A stretch of DNA of 10,718 bases from Verrucomicrobiota bacterium (GCA_027297085.1 JAPUIL010000300.1:1-10718), one strand, 5' to 3'; positions 1-4,790 are shown, counted from the first letter of the stretch. Notes: generated from the letters alone by a model not told the origin. Program-made: numbers and translations.

Positions 1-459
1 TCGCTCGCGCGCAAGAACGCCAAGGATCTCGTCGTGATGGGTAATCGAAGCCCAGCGTTCAAGGACACGAGCGTCTTGTTTCGGGAAGCTCCTAAGTTCC
101 GCCGCGACCCCGGGCTCGTCCTGGTCTTCGAGAAGAGGCCAAACGCTCAGGATCCGTTCTGCATGGATCCGTTGGTGATAGTTCGCCGCTCGTTCTTCCT
201 CGATGCTGGCGGGAGCGTGAAGGCGGAGACGCCCGGTGAAATCGCCATCCTGATGACCATGGAGGCATCCAAGAGAAGCCTCACGGTGGGCTATGTTTGG
301 TCGGGCGTGAGGCACCGGTCGCCTAACAAGTCGAGTGAGAGAACGGCGGCTAACGCCGCCGTTCTCTCCTCTCTGGCGTTATCTCAAAATAAAGAGATTG
401 ACATGTATGCATGTATTGTGCATATTGATATGCATGAGAACGACATTGAATATAGATGA
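1..459 (+). CDS. Unrecognised partial reading frame ending a GC-rich cassette
   Basis: The frame is open from the first base of the window and could start internally at GTG 34 or ATG 37. It stops only at 459, after reading through the attC at 321-378 and into the next cassette. Codon third positions are mostly G or C over 1-320, which suggests real coding sequence, in contrast to the AT-rich cassette that follows. I do not recognise the protein and see no signal peptide or membrane segment. Residues after roughly position 108 of the frame opened at base 1 are encoded by attC and then by the beginning of the VapBC cassette, so the tail would differ in other array contexts. It may be the C-terminal part of a cassette gene, or a chance frame. 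The opposite strand offers nothing better. Confidence 0.3.
   Translation, partial: SLARKNAKDLVVMGNRSPAFKDTSVLFREAPKFRRDPGLVLVFEKRPNAQDPFCMDPLVIVRRSFFLDAGGSVKAETPGEIAILMTMEASKRSLTVGYVWSGVRHRSPNKSSERTAANAAVLSSLALSQNKEIDMYACIVHIDMHENDIEYR
321..385 (+). other. attC: attC recombination site 1
   Basis: The left core GCCTAAC (321-327) fits the RYYYAAC consensus and is followed by AAGTCG, as in many cassette attC sites. A perfect 14-bp inverted repeat (337-350 with 355-368, loop TAAC) forms the stem. The right core is GGCGTTATCTC, with the predicted exchange between G378 and T379. The bases after GTT belong to the next cassette, so they need not pair with this left core. The stem could also act as a transcription terminator. 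Confidence 0.75.
398..434 (+). promoter_or_regulatory. Promoter and palindromic operator of the cassette vapBC
   Basis: TTGACA (398-403) is a perfect -35 hexamer. After a 17-bp spacer comes CATATT (421-426), a 4/6 match to the -10 consensus. A 7-bp inverted repeat TGCATAT-TG-ATATGCA (419-434) covers the -10 box and runs up to the vapB start codon. That is a plausible operator for autorepression by the VapBC complex, as is usual for this family. The expected transcript start lies at or within a few bases of the ATG at 434, and no Shine-Dalgarno sequence is seen, so the message may be leaderless. Confidence 0.55.
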
Positions 460-619
460 TATTTTGATGAAGCAAGCAATCCGGTTGACCGGAGTCAAGG
501 AGAAGACAGCGCTAGTTAGAATGGGTCTTGAGTCCTTGGTTCGTAGTGCAAGCAGTAGGCGCCTTGCTGAGCTTGGGGGAACTGAGAAGTTGTTGAAGCC
601 AATAAAAAGGCGTAGATAA
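434..619 (+). CDS. vapB: VapB-type antitoxin
   Basis: A 61-residue protein of the type II VapB antitoxin family (PF09957-like). It begins MRTTLNIDD, the usual ribbon-helix-helix DNA-binding strand. The helix EKTALVRMGLESLV follows, then the family signature RRLAELGGTE near residues 42-51, which leads into the toxin-binding tail that ends in basic residues. A longer reading from 335 would begin inside the attC stem and is rejected; ATG 434 gives the standard family N-terminus. The gene stops 6 bp before vapC. Its role is to bind and neutralise VapC and, with VapC, to repress its own promoter through the palindrome at 419-434. It is AT-rich compared with the preceding cassette. In an integron such a pair would stabilise the array against loss. 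Confidence 0.88.
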   Translation: MRTTLNIDDILMKQAIRLTGVKEKTALVRMGLESLVRSASSRRLAELGGTEKLLKPIKRRR

Positions 620-625
620 GCTAGT

Positions 626-985
626 ATGATATTGGTGGATACGTCTGTGTGGGTTAATTACCTTCACTCGGGAAGCTCTAGGTTGGAAGAATTATTGCTT
701 GAGGTTGAAGTAGTATCTCATCCCTTCATAATTGGTGAGTTAGCTAGTGGTGGCATCAAGAATAGGAAAGAATTTATTTCATTGATTCAGGCGCTACCTG
801 TTACTCCAGTAATAACGGATGAAGAGTTTATGCACTTCCTTGAATCTAATAAGCTTTTTGGGATAGGTGTAGGATTTGTTGATATTCATTTATTAGGATC
901 TGCTAGAATGGCTCAAGTGTTACTATGGACAGAAGATAAAAATCTTTTGAAGATTGCTAAGGATATGAGGGTATCTTATGTTTGA
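626..985 (+). CDS. vapC: VapC-type PIN-domain ribonuclease toxin
   Basis: A 119-residue PIN-domain protein, the normal length for VapC. The acidic metal-binding residues expected for this Mg2+-dependent endoribonuclease fold are visible: D5 in the opening MILVDTSVW, E38 in IIGELA, D86 in GVGFVDIHLL and D104 in WTEDKNL. Known VapC toxins cleave tRNA or rRNA; the target of this one cannot be read from sequence. It starts 6 bp after vapB and should be co-transcribed with it. The stop codon lies 9 bp before the left core of the next attC, the compact layout usual for cassettes. The sequence is AT-rich. Identification as a PIN toxin is secure; activity is inferred from the intact residues. Confidence 0.9.
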   Translation: MILVDTSVWVNYLHSGSSRLEELLLEVEVVSHPFIIGELASGGIKNRKEFISLIQALPVTPVITDEEFMHFLESNKLFGIGVGFVDIHLLGSARMAQVLLWTEDKNLLKIAKDMRVSYV

Positions 986-994
986 AGTGCTTAG

Positions 995-1063
995 GAGATA
1001 ACAGTTGTAGTAATTTCTGTTACGCTACGCTTCACAGAAATACCACACTTCAGGCGTTGTAGA
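995..1063 (+). other. attC: attC recombination site 2
   Basis: The left core GAGATAAC (995-1002) is the exact complement of the first bases of this cassette (GTTATCTC at 378-385). The stem pairs ATTTCTGT (1013-1020) with ACAGAAAT (1034-1041) and continues outward with an unpaired A at 1012, like the extrahelical bases integrases use to choose the strand. The right core is AGGCGTTGTAG, with exchange after G1056. Confidence 0.8.
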
Positions 1064-1394
1064 AAAAGAATAGTGAATACGGTTTCGAGAGCAGTCATCG
1101 CCCATTGATTCATAGAGATCATCGGAGAGAAAAGAAAAACGAATCGACTATCGCAGAGCGCCTCGGAACAATTTAAATAACCAATCGCATGTCACCGGTT
1201 CCAGACAGCATTCGGAACGAAAGAAAAAAGAGAGAATCCCCCAGTAGAGACTTGTCCGAAAGCTTGAAACTGATACCAATAGAAATCGATCGCATCTACT
1301 GATTCATGAACCCTCAACCGAAAACCCCAAGCTACAACCAGACGTGTGACCAAATCGCGAGCTGCTACGCCGCTCACGATTAGTCCTCTTGACG
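1057..1394 (+). mobile_element. Integron cassette of 338 bp without a convincing gene
   Basis: The boundaries come from attC 2 and attC 3, and the start (TTGTAG) is complementary to the left core CTACAAC of attC 3. On the + strand only very short frames are found: 37 codons at 1189-1302, whose product begins MSPVPDSIRN, and 25 codons at 1304-1381 running into attC. Neither has a clear ribosome-binding site. A - strand frame (1192-1467) crosses the attC and begins inside the next gene, so it looks fortuitous. I see no strong promoter or terminator apart from attC itself. It may be a non-coding cassette, a regulatory RNA or a decayed gene. Confidence 0.6.
1189..1302 (+). CDS. Possible 37-residue small protein in the gene-poor cassette
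   Basis: The frame opens at ATG 1189 and gives a short, highly charged peptide (basic stretch NERKKRESPSR at residues 10-20) ending in IDRIY. There is no Shine-Dalgarno sequence ahead of it and I recognise no family. It is the longest ATG frame on the + strand that lies wholly in this cassette, which is the only reason to list it. A chance frame is as likely. Confidence 0.15.
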   Translation: MSPVPDSIRNERKKRESPSRDLSESLKLIPIEIDRIY

Positions 1395-1402
1395 TTGTAT
1401 AG
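1332..1402 (+). other. attC: attC recombination site 3
   Basis: The left core is CTACAAC (1332-1338) and the right core is GACGTTGTATAG, with exchange after G1394. The stem pairs AATCGCGAGC (1353-1362) with GCTCACGATT (1372-1381) with one mismatch, and GAC/GTC pair outside it with an unpaired base. A 23-base stretch (1340-1362) and a 12-base stretch (1375-1386) recur exactly in attC 4, showing that the two sites share an origin. Confidence 0.82.
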
Positions 1403-1419
1403 AGAATGAAAGTCGACAA

Positions 1420-1438
1420 GCGCACGTAATAGCGCACG
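1420..1438 (+). repeat. Direct repeat ahead of yefM
   Basis: GCGCACG occurs at 1420-1426 and again at 1432-1438, a 12-bp period (about one helical turn), ending 9 bp before the yefM start codon. It could be a pair of half-sites for autoregulation by the YefM-YoeB complex. It does not resemble the TGTACA-type operator known from Escherichia coli yefM, so the role is a guess. Confidence 0.25.
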
Positions 1439-1447
1439 CTTTCGCCC

Positions 1448-1690
1448 ATGACCACAATCAGTGCCACAAACGCCAGAAATAAGCTTTATTCACTCATTGA
1501 TGAAGCCAATGAGTCGCATATTCCTATCCAAATCACGGGCAAGCGAGGAAACGCAGTATTAGTGTCTGAAGAAGACTGGAATGCCATTTCCGAAACGATT
1601 CACCTGAGCACGATCCCCGGCATGTCGGAATCGATCAAAGAAGGAATGAATGAAAAAATTGAAGACTGCAGTGACAAGCTTGAATGGTAG
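1448..1690 (+). CDS. yefM: YefM/Phd-family antitoxin
   Basis: An 80-residue protein of the Phd/YefM antitoxin family, close to the usual length. The N-terminal dimerisation and DNA-binding half shows the family pattern: TTISATNARNKLYSLIDEA, then ITGKRGNAVLVSEEDWNAI near residues 29-47. The acidic C-terminal half (SESIKEGMNEKIEDC) is the flexible segment that wraps the toxin. The start at ATG 1448 matches the family N-terminus and lies 53 bp after the cassette boundary. The last codons overlap the toxin gene by 7 bp, the translational coupling usual for these pairs. It should neutralise YoeB and repress the promoter with it. I could not find a convincing promoter in the 53-bp leader. Confidence 0.9.
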   Translation: MTTISATNARNKLYSLIDEANESHIPIQITGKRGNAVLVSEEDWNAISETIHLSTIPGMSESIKEGMNEKIEDCSDKLEW

Positions 1691-1953
1691 AATATAAGCT
1701 AGTCTACACAAAGCAGCCTCAAAAAGATGCAAAGAAGATCAATAGAGGTAATTTAAAGGAGAAGGCTTCTGCATTGTTAGAGATCCTGCAGATTGATCCC
1801 TTCCAAAATCCGCCTGAATACGAAGCACTCGTTGGTAATTTGGCCGGTGCTTATTCACGACGAATCAATATCCAACATCGACTGGTCTACCAAGTCCTTG
1901 AAGAAAAAAAAACAGTGAAGGTAATCAGAATGTGGACACACTATGGAAAATAG
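1684..1953 (+). CDS. yoeB: YoeB/Txe-family mRNA-interferase toxin
   Basis: An 89-residue RelE-superfamily toxin of the Txe/YoeB group. The family pattern is clear: GNLAGAYSRRINIQHRLVYQV (residues 51-71) and the C-terminal RMWTHYGK. These carry the arginine (R60), the histidines (H65, H86) and the tyrosine (Y87) equivalent to the catalytic and binding residues of Escherichia coli YoeB. Known members cleave mRNA on the ribosome. It overlaps yefM by 7 bp (ATG inside the last codons of the antitoxin) and must be co-expressed. Its stop codon directly abuts the left core of the next attC, so the cassette carries almost no spare DNA. Confidence 0.92.
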   Translation: MVEYKLVYTKQPQKDAKKINRGNLKEKASALLEILQIDPFQNPPEYEALVGNLAGAYSRRINIQHRLVYQVLEEKKTVKVIRMWTHYGK

Positions 1954-2025
1954 GAGCCAACAAGACGTGTGACCAAATCGCGAGCAGCCTCGCTGCCCAC
2001 GATTAGTCCACTAGGCGTTCTGAGA
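1954..2025 (+). other. attC: attC recombination site 4
   Basis: The left core is GAGCCAAC (1954-1961) and the right core is AGGCGTTCTGAG, with exchange after G2017. The stem pairs AATCG (1976-1980) with CGATT (2000-2004) and GCAGC (1984-1988) with GCTGC (1992-1996), loop CTC. Positions 1963-1985 and 1998-2009 are identical to attC 3. The left core does not pair with the start of its own cassette (TTGTATAG at 1395) beyond GTT/AAC, unlike the other sites. Confidence 0.82.
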
Positions 2026-2030
2026 AAATT

Positions 2031-2630
2031 ATGAAATGGAATCCGAGAGTTGCATCAAAAGCTGACATTCCTCAACTCAACGACTTAATCCCTCGTTCAT
2101 CATTTGCTTTACAGCAGGATGTTTATAGTAGGGAGAAGACAGAGGCTGCCCTTGGGCCGGTCTTCGGAGTTGATGTGCAATTGATCGAAGATGGAACTTA
2201 CTTTGTGGTCGAAGATAAAGGAAAGATCGTTGGATGTGGAGGTTGGAGTTTTCGTAAATCGCTATTTGGTGGTAATGATGAAAGAACAGAGCCTGACCCC
2301 AGGCTTGATCCAAAAGTTGACTCTGCTCGCGTAAGGGCTTTTTTCATTGACCCTGACTACGCACGTCAAGGAATTGGAAGTGCGATAATGAAAGAATGTG
2401 AAGATGCTTTGATTGCAATGGGGTTCGCGCACGTAGAGATATCAGCTACCTTAGTTGGGGAGCCATTATATGCGAAATTTGGATATAAGTCAGTTGAGCA
2501 CTATGAAATACCATTGGAGGGGGCGAAACCAATGGATGTCGTCAAGATGACGAAAACAATTAAACAAAACCAGAACCAGGTAGTTCACTCAATTCCGAGT
2601 AGCCACTCCTCGCCTACTCTCCGTGAGTGA
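2031..2630 (+). CDS. GNAT-family N-acetyltransferase
   Basis: A 199-residue protein of the GCN5-related acetyltransferase superfamily, which transfers acetyl from acetyl-CoA to an amine. Motif A is clear: VRAFFIDPDYARQGIGSAIM (residues 101-120) with the acetyl-CoA pyrophosphate loop RQGIGS, followed by a helix and the motif B region EPLYAKFGYKSVEHYEI. The substrate cannot be inferred. The start ATG lies 13 bp after the cassette boundary, so there is no room for a private promoter and transcription must come from upstream or from within attC 4. Codon 181 is the first base of attC 5. The last 19 residues (rich in Ser, Pro and His) are therefore encoded by the recombination site; the enzyme core ends before them. 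Confidence 0.87.
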   Translation: MKWNPRVASKADIPQLNDLIPRSSFALQQDVYSREKTEAALGPVFGVDVQLIEDGTYFVVEDKGKIVGCGGWSFRKSLFGGNDERTEPDPRLDPKVDSARVRAFFIDPDYARQGIGSAIMKECEDALIAMGFAHVEISATLVGEPLYAKFGYKSVEHYEIPLEGAKPMDVVKMTKTIKQNQNQVVHSIPSSHSSPTLRE

Positions 2631-2644
2631 CTTTATCGTTCTGC
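2571..2644 (+). other. attC: attC recombination site 5
   Basis: The left core CAGAAC (2571-2576) is complementary to the cassette start (GTTCTG at 2017-2022). The stem pairs CACTCA (2585-2590) with TGAGTG (2624-2629) and GAGTAG (2597-2602) with CTACTC (2614-2619). The right core is ATCGTTCTGCATG, with exchange after G2638. The site overlaps the end of the acetyltransferase gene and supplies its last 19 codons. It differs in sequence from attC 3 and 4. Confidence 0.72.
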
Positions 2645-2875
2645 ATGAAACAAATCCACGTTTCAACTCGAGGCCAATGGCGAAGGTGGTTGGCTGAGAA
2701 TCACGACAAGAAAGAGACCGGAATCTGGCTGGTTTTCCACAAGAAGGAGACGGGCAGACCCTCACTTGAGTATGAAGAATCCGTGGAGGAAGCCCTATGC
2801 TATGGTTGGATCGACAGCATCATTAAGAGAATTGGGCCAGGAAAAAGTGAGCCAGGAAAAAGTGGTCAAACTTAG
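2645..2875 (+). pseudogene. Truncated YdeI/OmpD-associated-family gene in the last cassette
   Basis: The 76-residue reading begins with a recognisable N-terminal part of the YdeI/OmpD-associated (bacteriocin-protection-like) family: WRRWLAENHDKKETGIWLVF, then EYEESVEEALCYGWIDSIIK at residues 42-61. Whole family members are roughly 190 residues and continue with an FTPRK-type motif and a C-terminal OmdA-like domain; here homology stops at residue 63. The remaining residues come from a tandem repeat (2836-2864) and end at TAG 2873-2875. ATG 2645 is chosen over GTG 2627 because the cassette only begins at 2639 and the upstream codons are attC. The leader is 6 bp, so expression would depend on read-through. 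Probably non-functional. Confidence 0.7.
2836..2864. repeat. Tandem repeat at the truncation point, possible IS end
   Basis: GCCAGGAAAAAGTG occurs at 2836-2849 and again at 2851-2864, and the second copy continues into GTCA. Read from the other strand this begins TGACCACTTTTTCCTGGC. Multiple repeats near a TG-initiated terminus are characteristic of IS21-family ends. The repeat sits exactly where the YdeI-like gene loses homology, so it may be a solo insertion-sequence end left by a deletion. No transposase gene accompanies it. Confidence 0.35.
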
Positions 2876-2950
2876 AATTTAAACATGCGATGCCTGGAAG
2901 AACTTTCTTTTAGGTCTATTTCCTTTTTTGTTTTTAAGTATTTAGGAAAA

Positions 2951-2975
2951 GTAGAATCCGGGTAGATTCTCCTAC
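2951..2975 (-). repeat. REP-like hairpin at the end of the glycosyltransferase gene
   Basis: Read on the - strand this is GTAGGAG followed by a hairpin GAATC-TACCCG-GATTC and TAC. The head GTAGGAG is the same as in the elements at 3933-3953 and 3977-3987. The TAG stop codon of the glycosyltransferase lies inside the head. No T-tract follows, so it is not a typical Rho-independent terminator. Confidence 0.4.
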
Positions 2976-3919
2976 AAGTTTACCAGCTGACATAGGGTGT
3001 CAAAAACCCGATCTACTGGAACATCCGACCAATCGGTGATCGTTGATTGTATGTTGGCATTCCTGGGACTATCCAGGGGGTAAGCGCCGTATTTCTCGAT
3101 TTTGGTGGGGCCGAATAGAGCAATGGTCGGTTTGGCCAGGGCTGCTGCGATGTGCATGGGGCCGGTGTCGTTGGCGATTACTACTCTGGCTCCCTTTATC
3201 AGGCTGATCATTTCCGGGATAGAAGTCTTGCCAGTGGTATTAAAAAAACAGGGTTCGTTTTCTAATGCTTGCGAAGGAATTGCTATGTGGCTGTCCCACA
3301 CCACATTTTGCCCAGGCATTTCCTTCAATATACGTTGTGTGAGCTCCCTGAAATGAGGCCACTCCTTTTCCTTTCCACGACTGTGTGGCAGCAAAAGGAT
3401 AGGTGGAGTTTCGGTCAGAGCGGGTTCAATGGTATCAAGTGGTGGAGTATCGAAGGCTACCGGACTACCAAGCTTGGCAGGCTTCCCGAGGGCTGGCAGG
3501 AATTGCAGGAAGGTATCAACTTGGTGAGGATTCGGATTGGGCGGGAGATCAACAATACGGTTGCAGAAAATACCGGATCCTTCCCGTGCATCCTTGCGGC
3601 CTATTTTGAGCTTCGATCGTGCAGCGGCTACCATGAGGCCAGTACGAAACTGTGCTTGAATATCCAATACCGCGTCGTAGCGTTTTCTGCGGATTTCCCG
3701 CAACAGTTTACAAAATCCCAATGGACCGCCTTTCCGTTTGAAAATGATTAGATTATCGACGGCCTTGCAATGCTCTACGATTGGAGCGAAGCGGTCGCTC
3801 ACCAGGAAATCTATCTCTGTTTCCGGAAAGTGATCTCGAATGGTCTGTGTGACCATCAGGGCATGCATCACATTGCCCAATGATGAAGGGCGAATGATAA
3901 GTATGCGTTTTATTTCCAC
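2972..3919 (-). CDS. Glycosyltransferase family 9, LPS heptosyltransferase type
   Basis: A 315-residue GT-B enzyme of family GT9, which transfers heptose from ADP-heptose to the lipopolysaccharide inner core at the cytoplasmic face of the inner membrane. The N-terminal signature ILIIRPSSLGNVMHALMVTQ (residues 6-25) matches the family motif, with N16 where Asp is common. The ADP-heptose-binding half carries IANDTGPMHIAAALAKP (residues 248-264) with the Asp251 and His256 of the family, followed by ALFGPT. The start is GTG 3919, giving the standard N-terminus; no ATG fits and no Shine-Dalgarno sequence is clear. The length is a little short of RfaC/RfaF but normal for the family. Upstream on the same strand is the DUF4254 gene, a common partner in envelope-polysaccharide loci. 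Exact acceptor specificity is not evident. Confidence 0.88.
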   Translation of the reverse strand: MEIKRILIIRPSSLGNVMHALMVTQTIRDHFPETEIDFLVSDRFAPIVEHCKAVDNLIIFKRKGGPLGFCKLLREIRRKRYDAVLDIQAQFRTGLMVAAARSKLKIGRKDAREGSGIFCNRIVDLPPNPNPHQVDTFLQFLPALGKPAKLGSPVAFDTPPLDTIEPALTETPPILLLPHSRGKEKEWPHFRELTQRILKEMPGQNVVWDSHIAIPSQALENEPCFFNTTGKTSIPEMISLIKGARVVIANDTGPMHIAAALAKPTIALFGPTKIEKYGAYPLDSPRNANIQSTITDWSDVPVDRVFDTLCQLVNL

Positions 3920-3932
3920 GAGTCTATCAATT

Positions 3933-3987
3933 CGCCACCAAGGTAGCTCCTACATTTTAGTTCGGGCTTTTCAAGAGTAGGAGTTAC
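3933..3987. repeat. Paired, inverted REP-like elements with GTAGGAG heads
   Basis: On the - strand 3953-3933 reads GTAGGAGCTACCTTGGTGGC, in which GCTACC and GGTGGC pair (one G-U) around TT. On the + strand 3977-3987 reads GTAGGAGTTAC. The two 11-bp heads (3943-3953 and 3977-3987) are inverted copies with one mismatch, 23 bp apart. A GTAG head followed by a short hairpin, in convergent or divergent pairs, is the layout of REP/BIME elements mobilised by RAYT transposases. The second copy lacks a clear hairpin. It lies between the DUF4254 and glycosyltransferase genes. Confidence 0.5.
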
Positions 3988-4015
3988 TGTTATTCTGCGT
4001 TGCACTTGTAGATGT

Positions 4016-4047
4016 GTCGCTGCGCTCGGCAGCTGACTATTTTTTAT
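4016..4047 (+). terminator. Terminator-shaped hairpin without an upstream + strand gene
   Basis: GTC-GCTGC pairs with GCAGC-(T)-GAC around a 5-base loop (4016-4037) and is followed by TATTTTTT (4038-4045). This would terminate rightward transcription, but both neighbouring genes run leftward and the leftward side has no T-tract. It may end an unrecognised short + strand RNA, or be a decayed repeat. Confidence 0.3.
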
Positions 4048-4096
4048 CCATTGTCTCTTCGTTAAGCCTAGTTGCACTCATTCGTTGGGTGATCAG

Positions 4097-4696
4097 CTAC
4101 AAGGTTTTTTTGTAAAGGGCCGGATTCAACTCCGGATCGTTATACATCTTGAACTGGAAGTAGACACGAAATCCGAGGGATCCATCTTTGCAAGCTTCGA
4201 GCAGGTTATTCAAAGCTGATTTTAAATCCTCAATCTGTTGTTTGATGACTCCCAGTTTGAAAGTGCATTTTTCAATATGCTCTTCGCTGGCGTCTTCGCG
4301 ATCGACTTCCTCCTGCATATGAAACTCTTTCAATGACATGATTGATAGGCGATCAATTATGGAACCCGGAGTTTCGCTGTTCATCTGGGTATTTTCAGTA
4401 AAATGGTCGCCGAATAAACCAAAGAGGTGCTTGTCCATCTTTTCGATAAAATCGTTTCGCTCTTGATTGTTACGGTCGATTGCTCGTTTGGCTTTGTAGA
4501 CGAACTCGAATCCTTTGTCCTCTCGCCGTGCGTCATCCTCGTGGTGCCAGAGCGTGAAATTGCGCTTATGGTTTTGTTCGACCAGATTGAGCAGCGGATC
4601 GGAGGCCGTCACTTCACATGTTTCTTTGTGCCAGCGTGCAGTGAGCTCCTTTTGTTGAGCTGTGATCGTATTCGGATTTAATGAGTCGTCCGCCAT
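4097..4696 (-). CDS. DUF4254 family protein
   Basis: A 199-residue protein matching the DUF4254 family, whose function is not established. The conserved features are visible in order: an N-terminal helical region with HKRNFTLWHHEDDAR (residues 43-57); the motif NSETPGSIIDRLSIMSLKEF (106-125); the acidic segment EEVDREDASEEH (129-140); a predicted coiled stretch around LGVIKQQIEDLKSALNNLL; and the C-terminal QFKMYNDPELNPALY (181-195). There is no signal peptide or membrane segment, so it is probably cytoplasmic. Family members are often encoded beside glycosyltransferases and heptosyltransferases of envelope-polysaccharide loci, as here with a GT9 gene 177 bp downstream. A role in surface glycan synthesis is inferred only from that context. 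Confidence 0.9.
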   Translation of the reverse strand: MADDSLNPNTITAQQKELTARWHKETCEVTASDPLLNLVEQNHKRNFTLWHHEDDARREDKGFEFVYKAKRAIDRNNQERNDFIEKMDKHLFGLFGDHFTENTQMNSETPGSIIDRLSIMSLKEFHMQEEVDREDASEEHIEKCTFKLGVIKQQIEDLKSALNNLLEACKDGSLGFRVYFQFKMYNDPELNPALYKKTL

Positions 4697-4790
4697 TGGA
4701 AATAATCGGGTAGATTTTTAGAATGAAGTCGAACTGAAAATATTTTCGCTTAGCAATTAAACGGGCGGAGAATTGAGGAGTTAGGAATGG

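Larger units (their letters stand above)
1..2875 (+). mobile_element. Distal part of an integron gene-cassette array (left end outside the window)
   Basis: Five attC-like sites (recombination points after 378, 1056, 1394, 2017 and 2638) divide this stretch into cassettes of 678, 338, 623 and 621 bp, plus partial cassettes at both ends. All convincing genes are on the + strand with attC downstream, as in integron arrays. The cassette starting at 379 with TTATCTC ends in an attC whose left core is GAGATAAC; the one starting at 1057 with TTGTAG ends with CTACAAC; the one starting at 2018 with TTCTG ends with CAGAAC. Each pair is complementary, which is what an excised circular cassette requires. 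The content (two toxin-antitoxin pairs, a GNAT acetyltransferase, a gene-poor cassette) is typical of sedentary chromosomal integrons. No integrase is visible. Orientation places attI/intI to the left, unless this is an attC cluster without integrase. Confidence 0.8.

Noticed and set aside
335..433. N-terminal extension of vapB
   Set aside because: The extra codons lie in the attC stem, across the cassette boundary and the predicted promoter/operator; ATG 434 gives the standard family start.
1192..1467. 91-codon reading frame on the - strand
   Set aside because: It begins inside the yefM coding region, crosses the whole of attC 3 antisense and shows no recognisable domain, so it is most likely fortuitous.
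1340..2009. CRISPR-type array suggested by the repeated block at 1340-1386 and 1963-2009
   Set aside because: There are only two copies 623 bp apart, with genes between them and attC-type cores at the ends; they are attC sites, not CRISPR repeats.
2627..2644. GTG start for the YdeI-like frame
   Set aside because: These codons are in the attC stem and before the cassette boundary at 2639; ATG 2645 is the first start that belongs to the cassette.
3102..3751. Several + strand frames opposite the glycosyltransferase
   Set aside because: They overlap each other and a clear family-9 glycosyltransferase on the other strand, and none has a recognisable motif.
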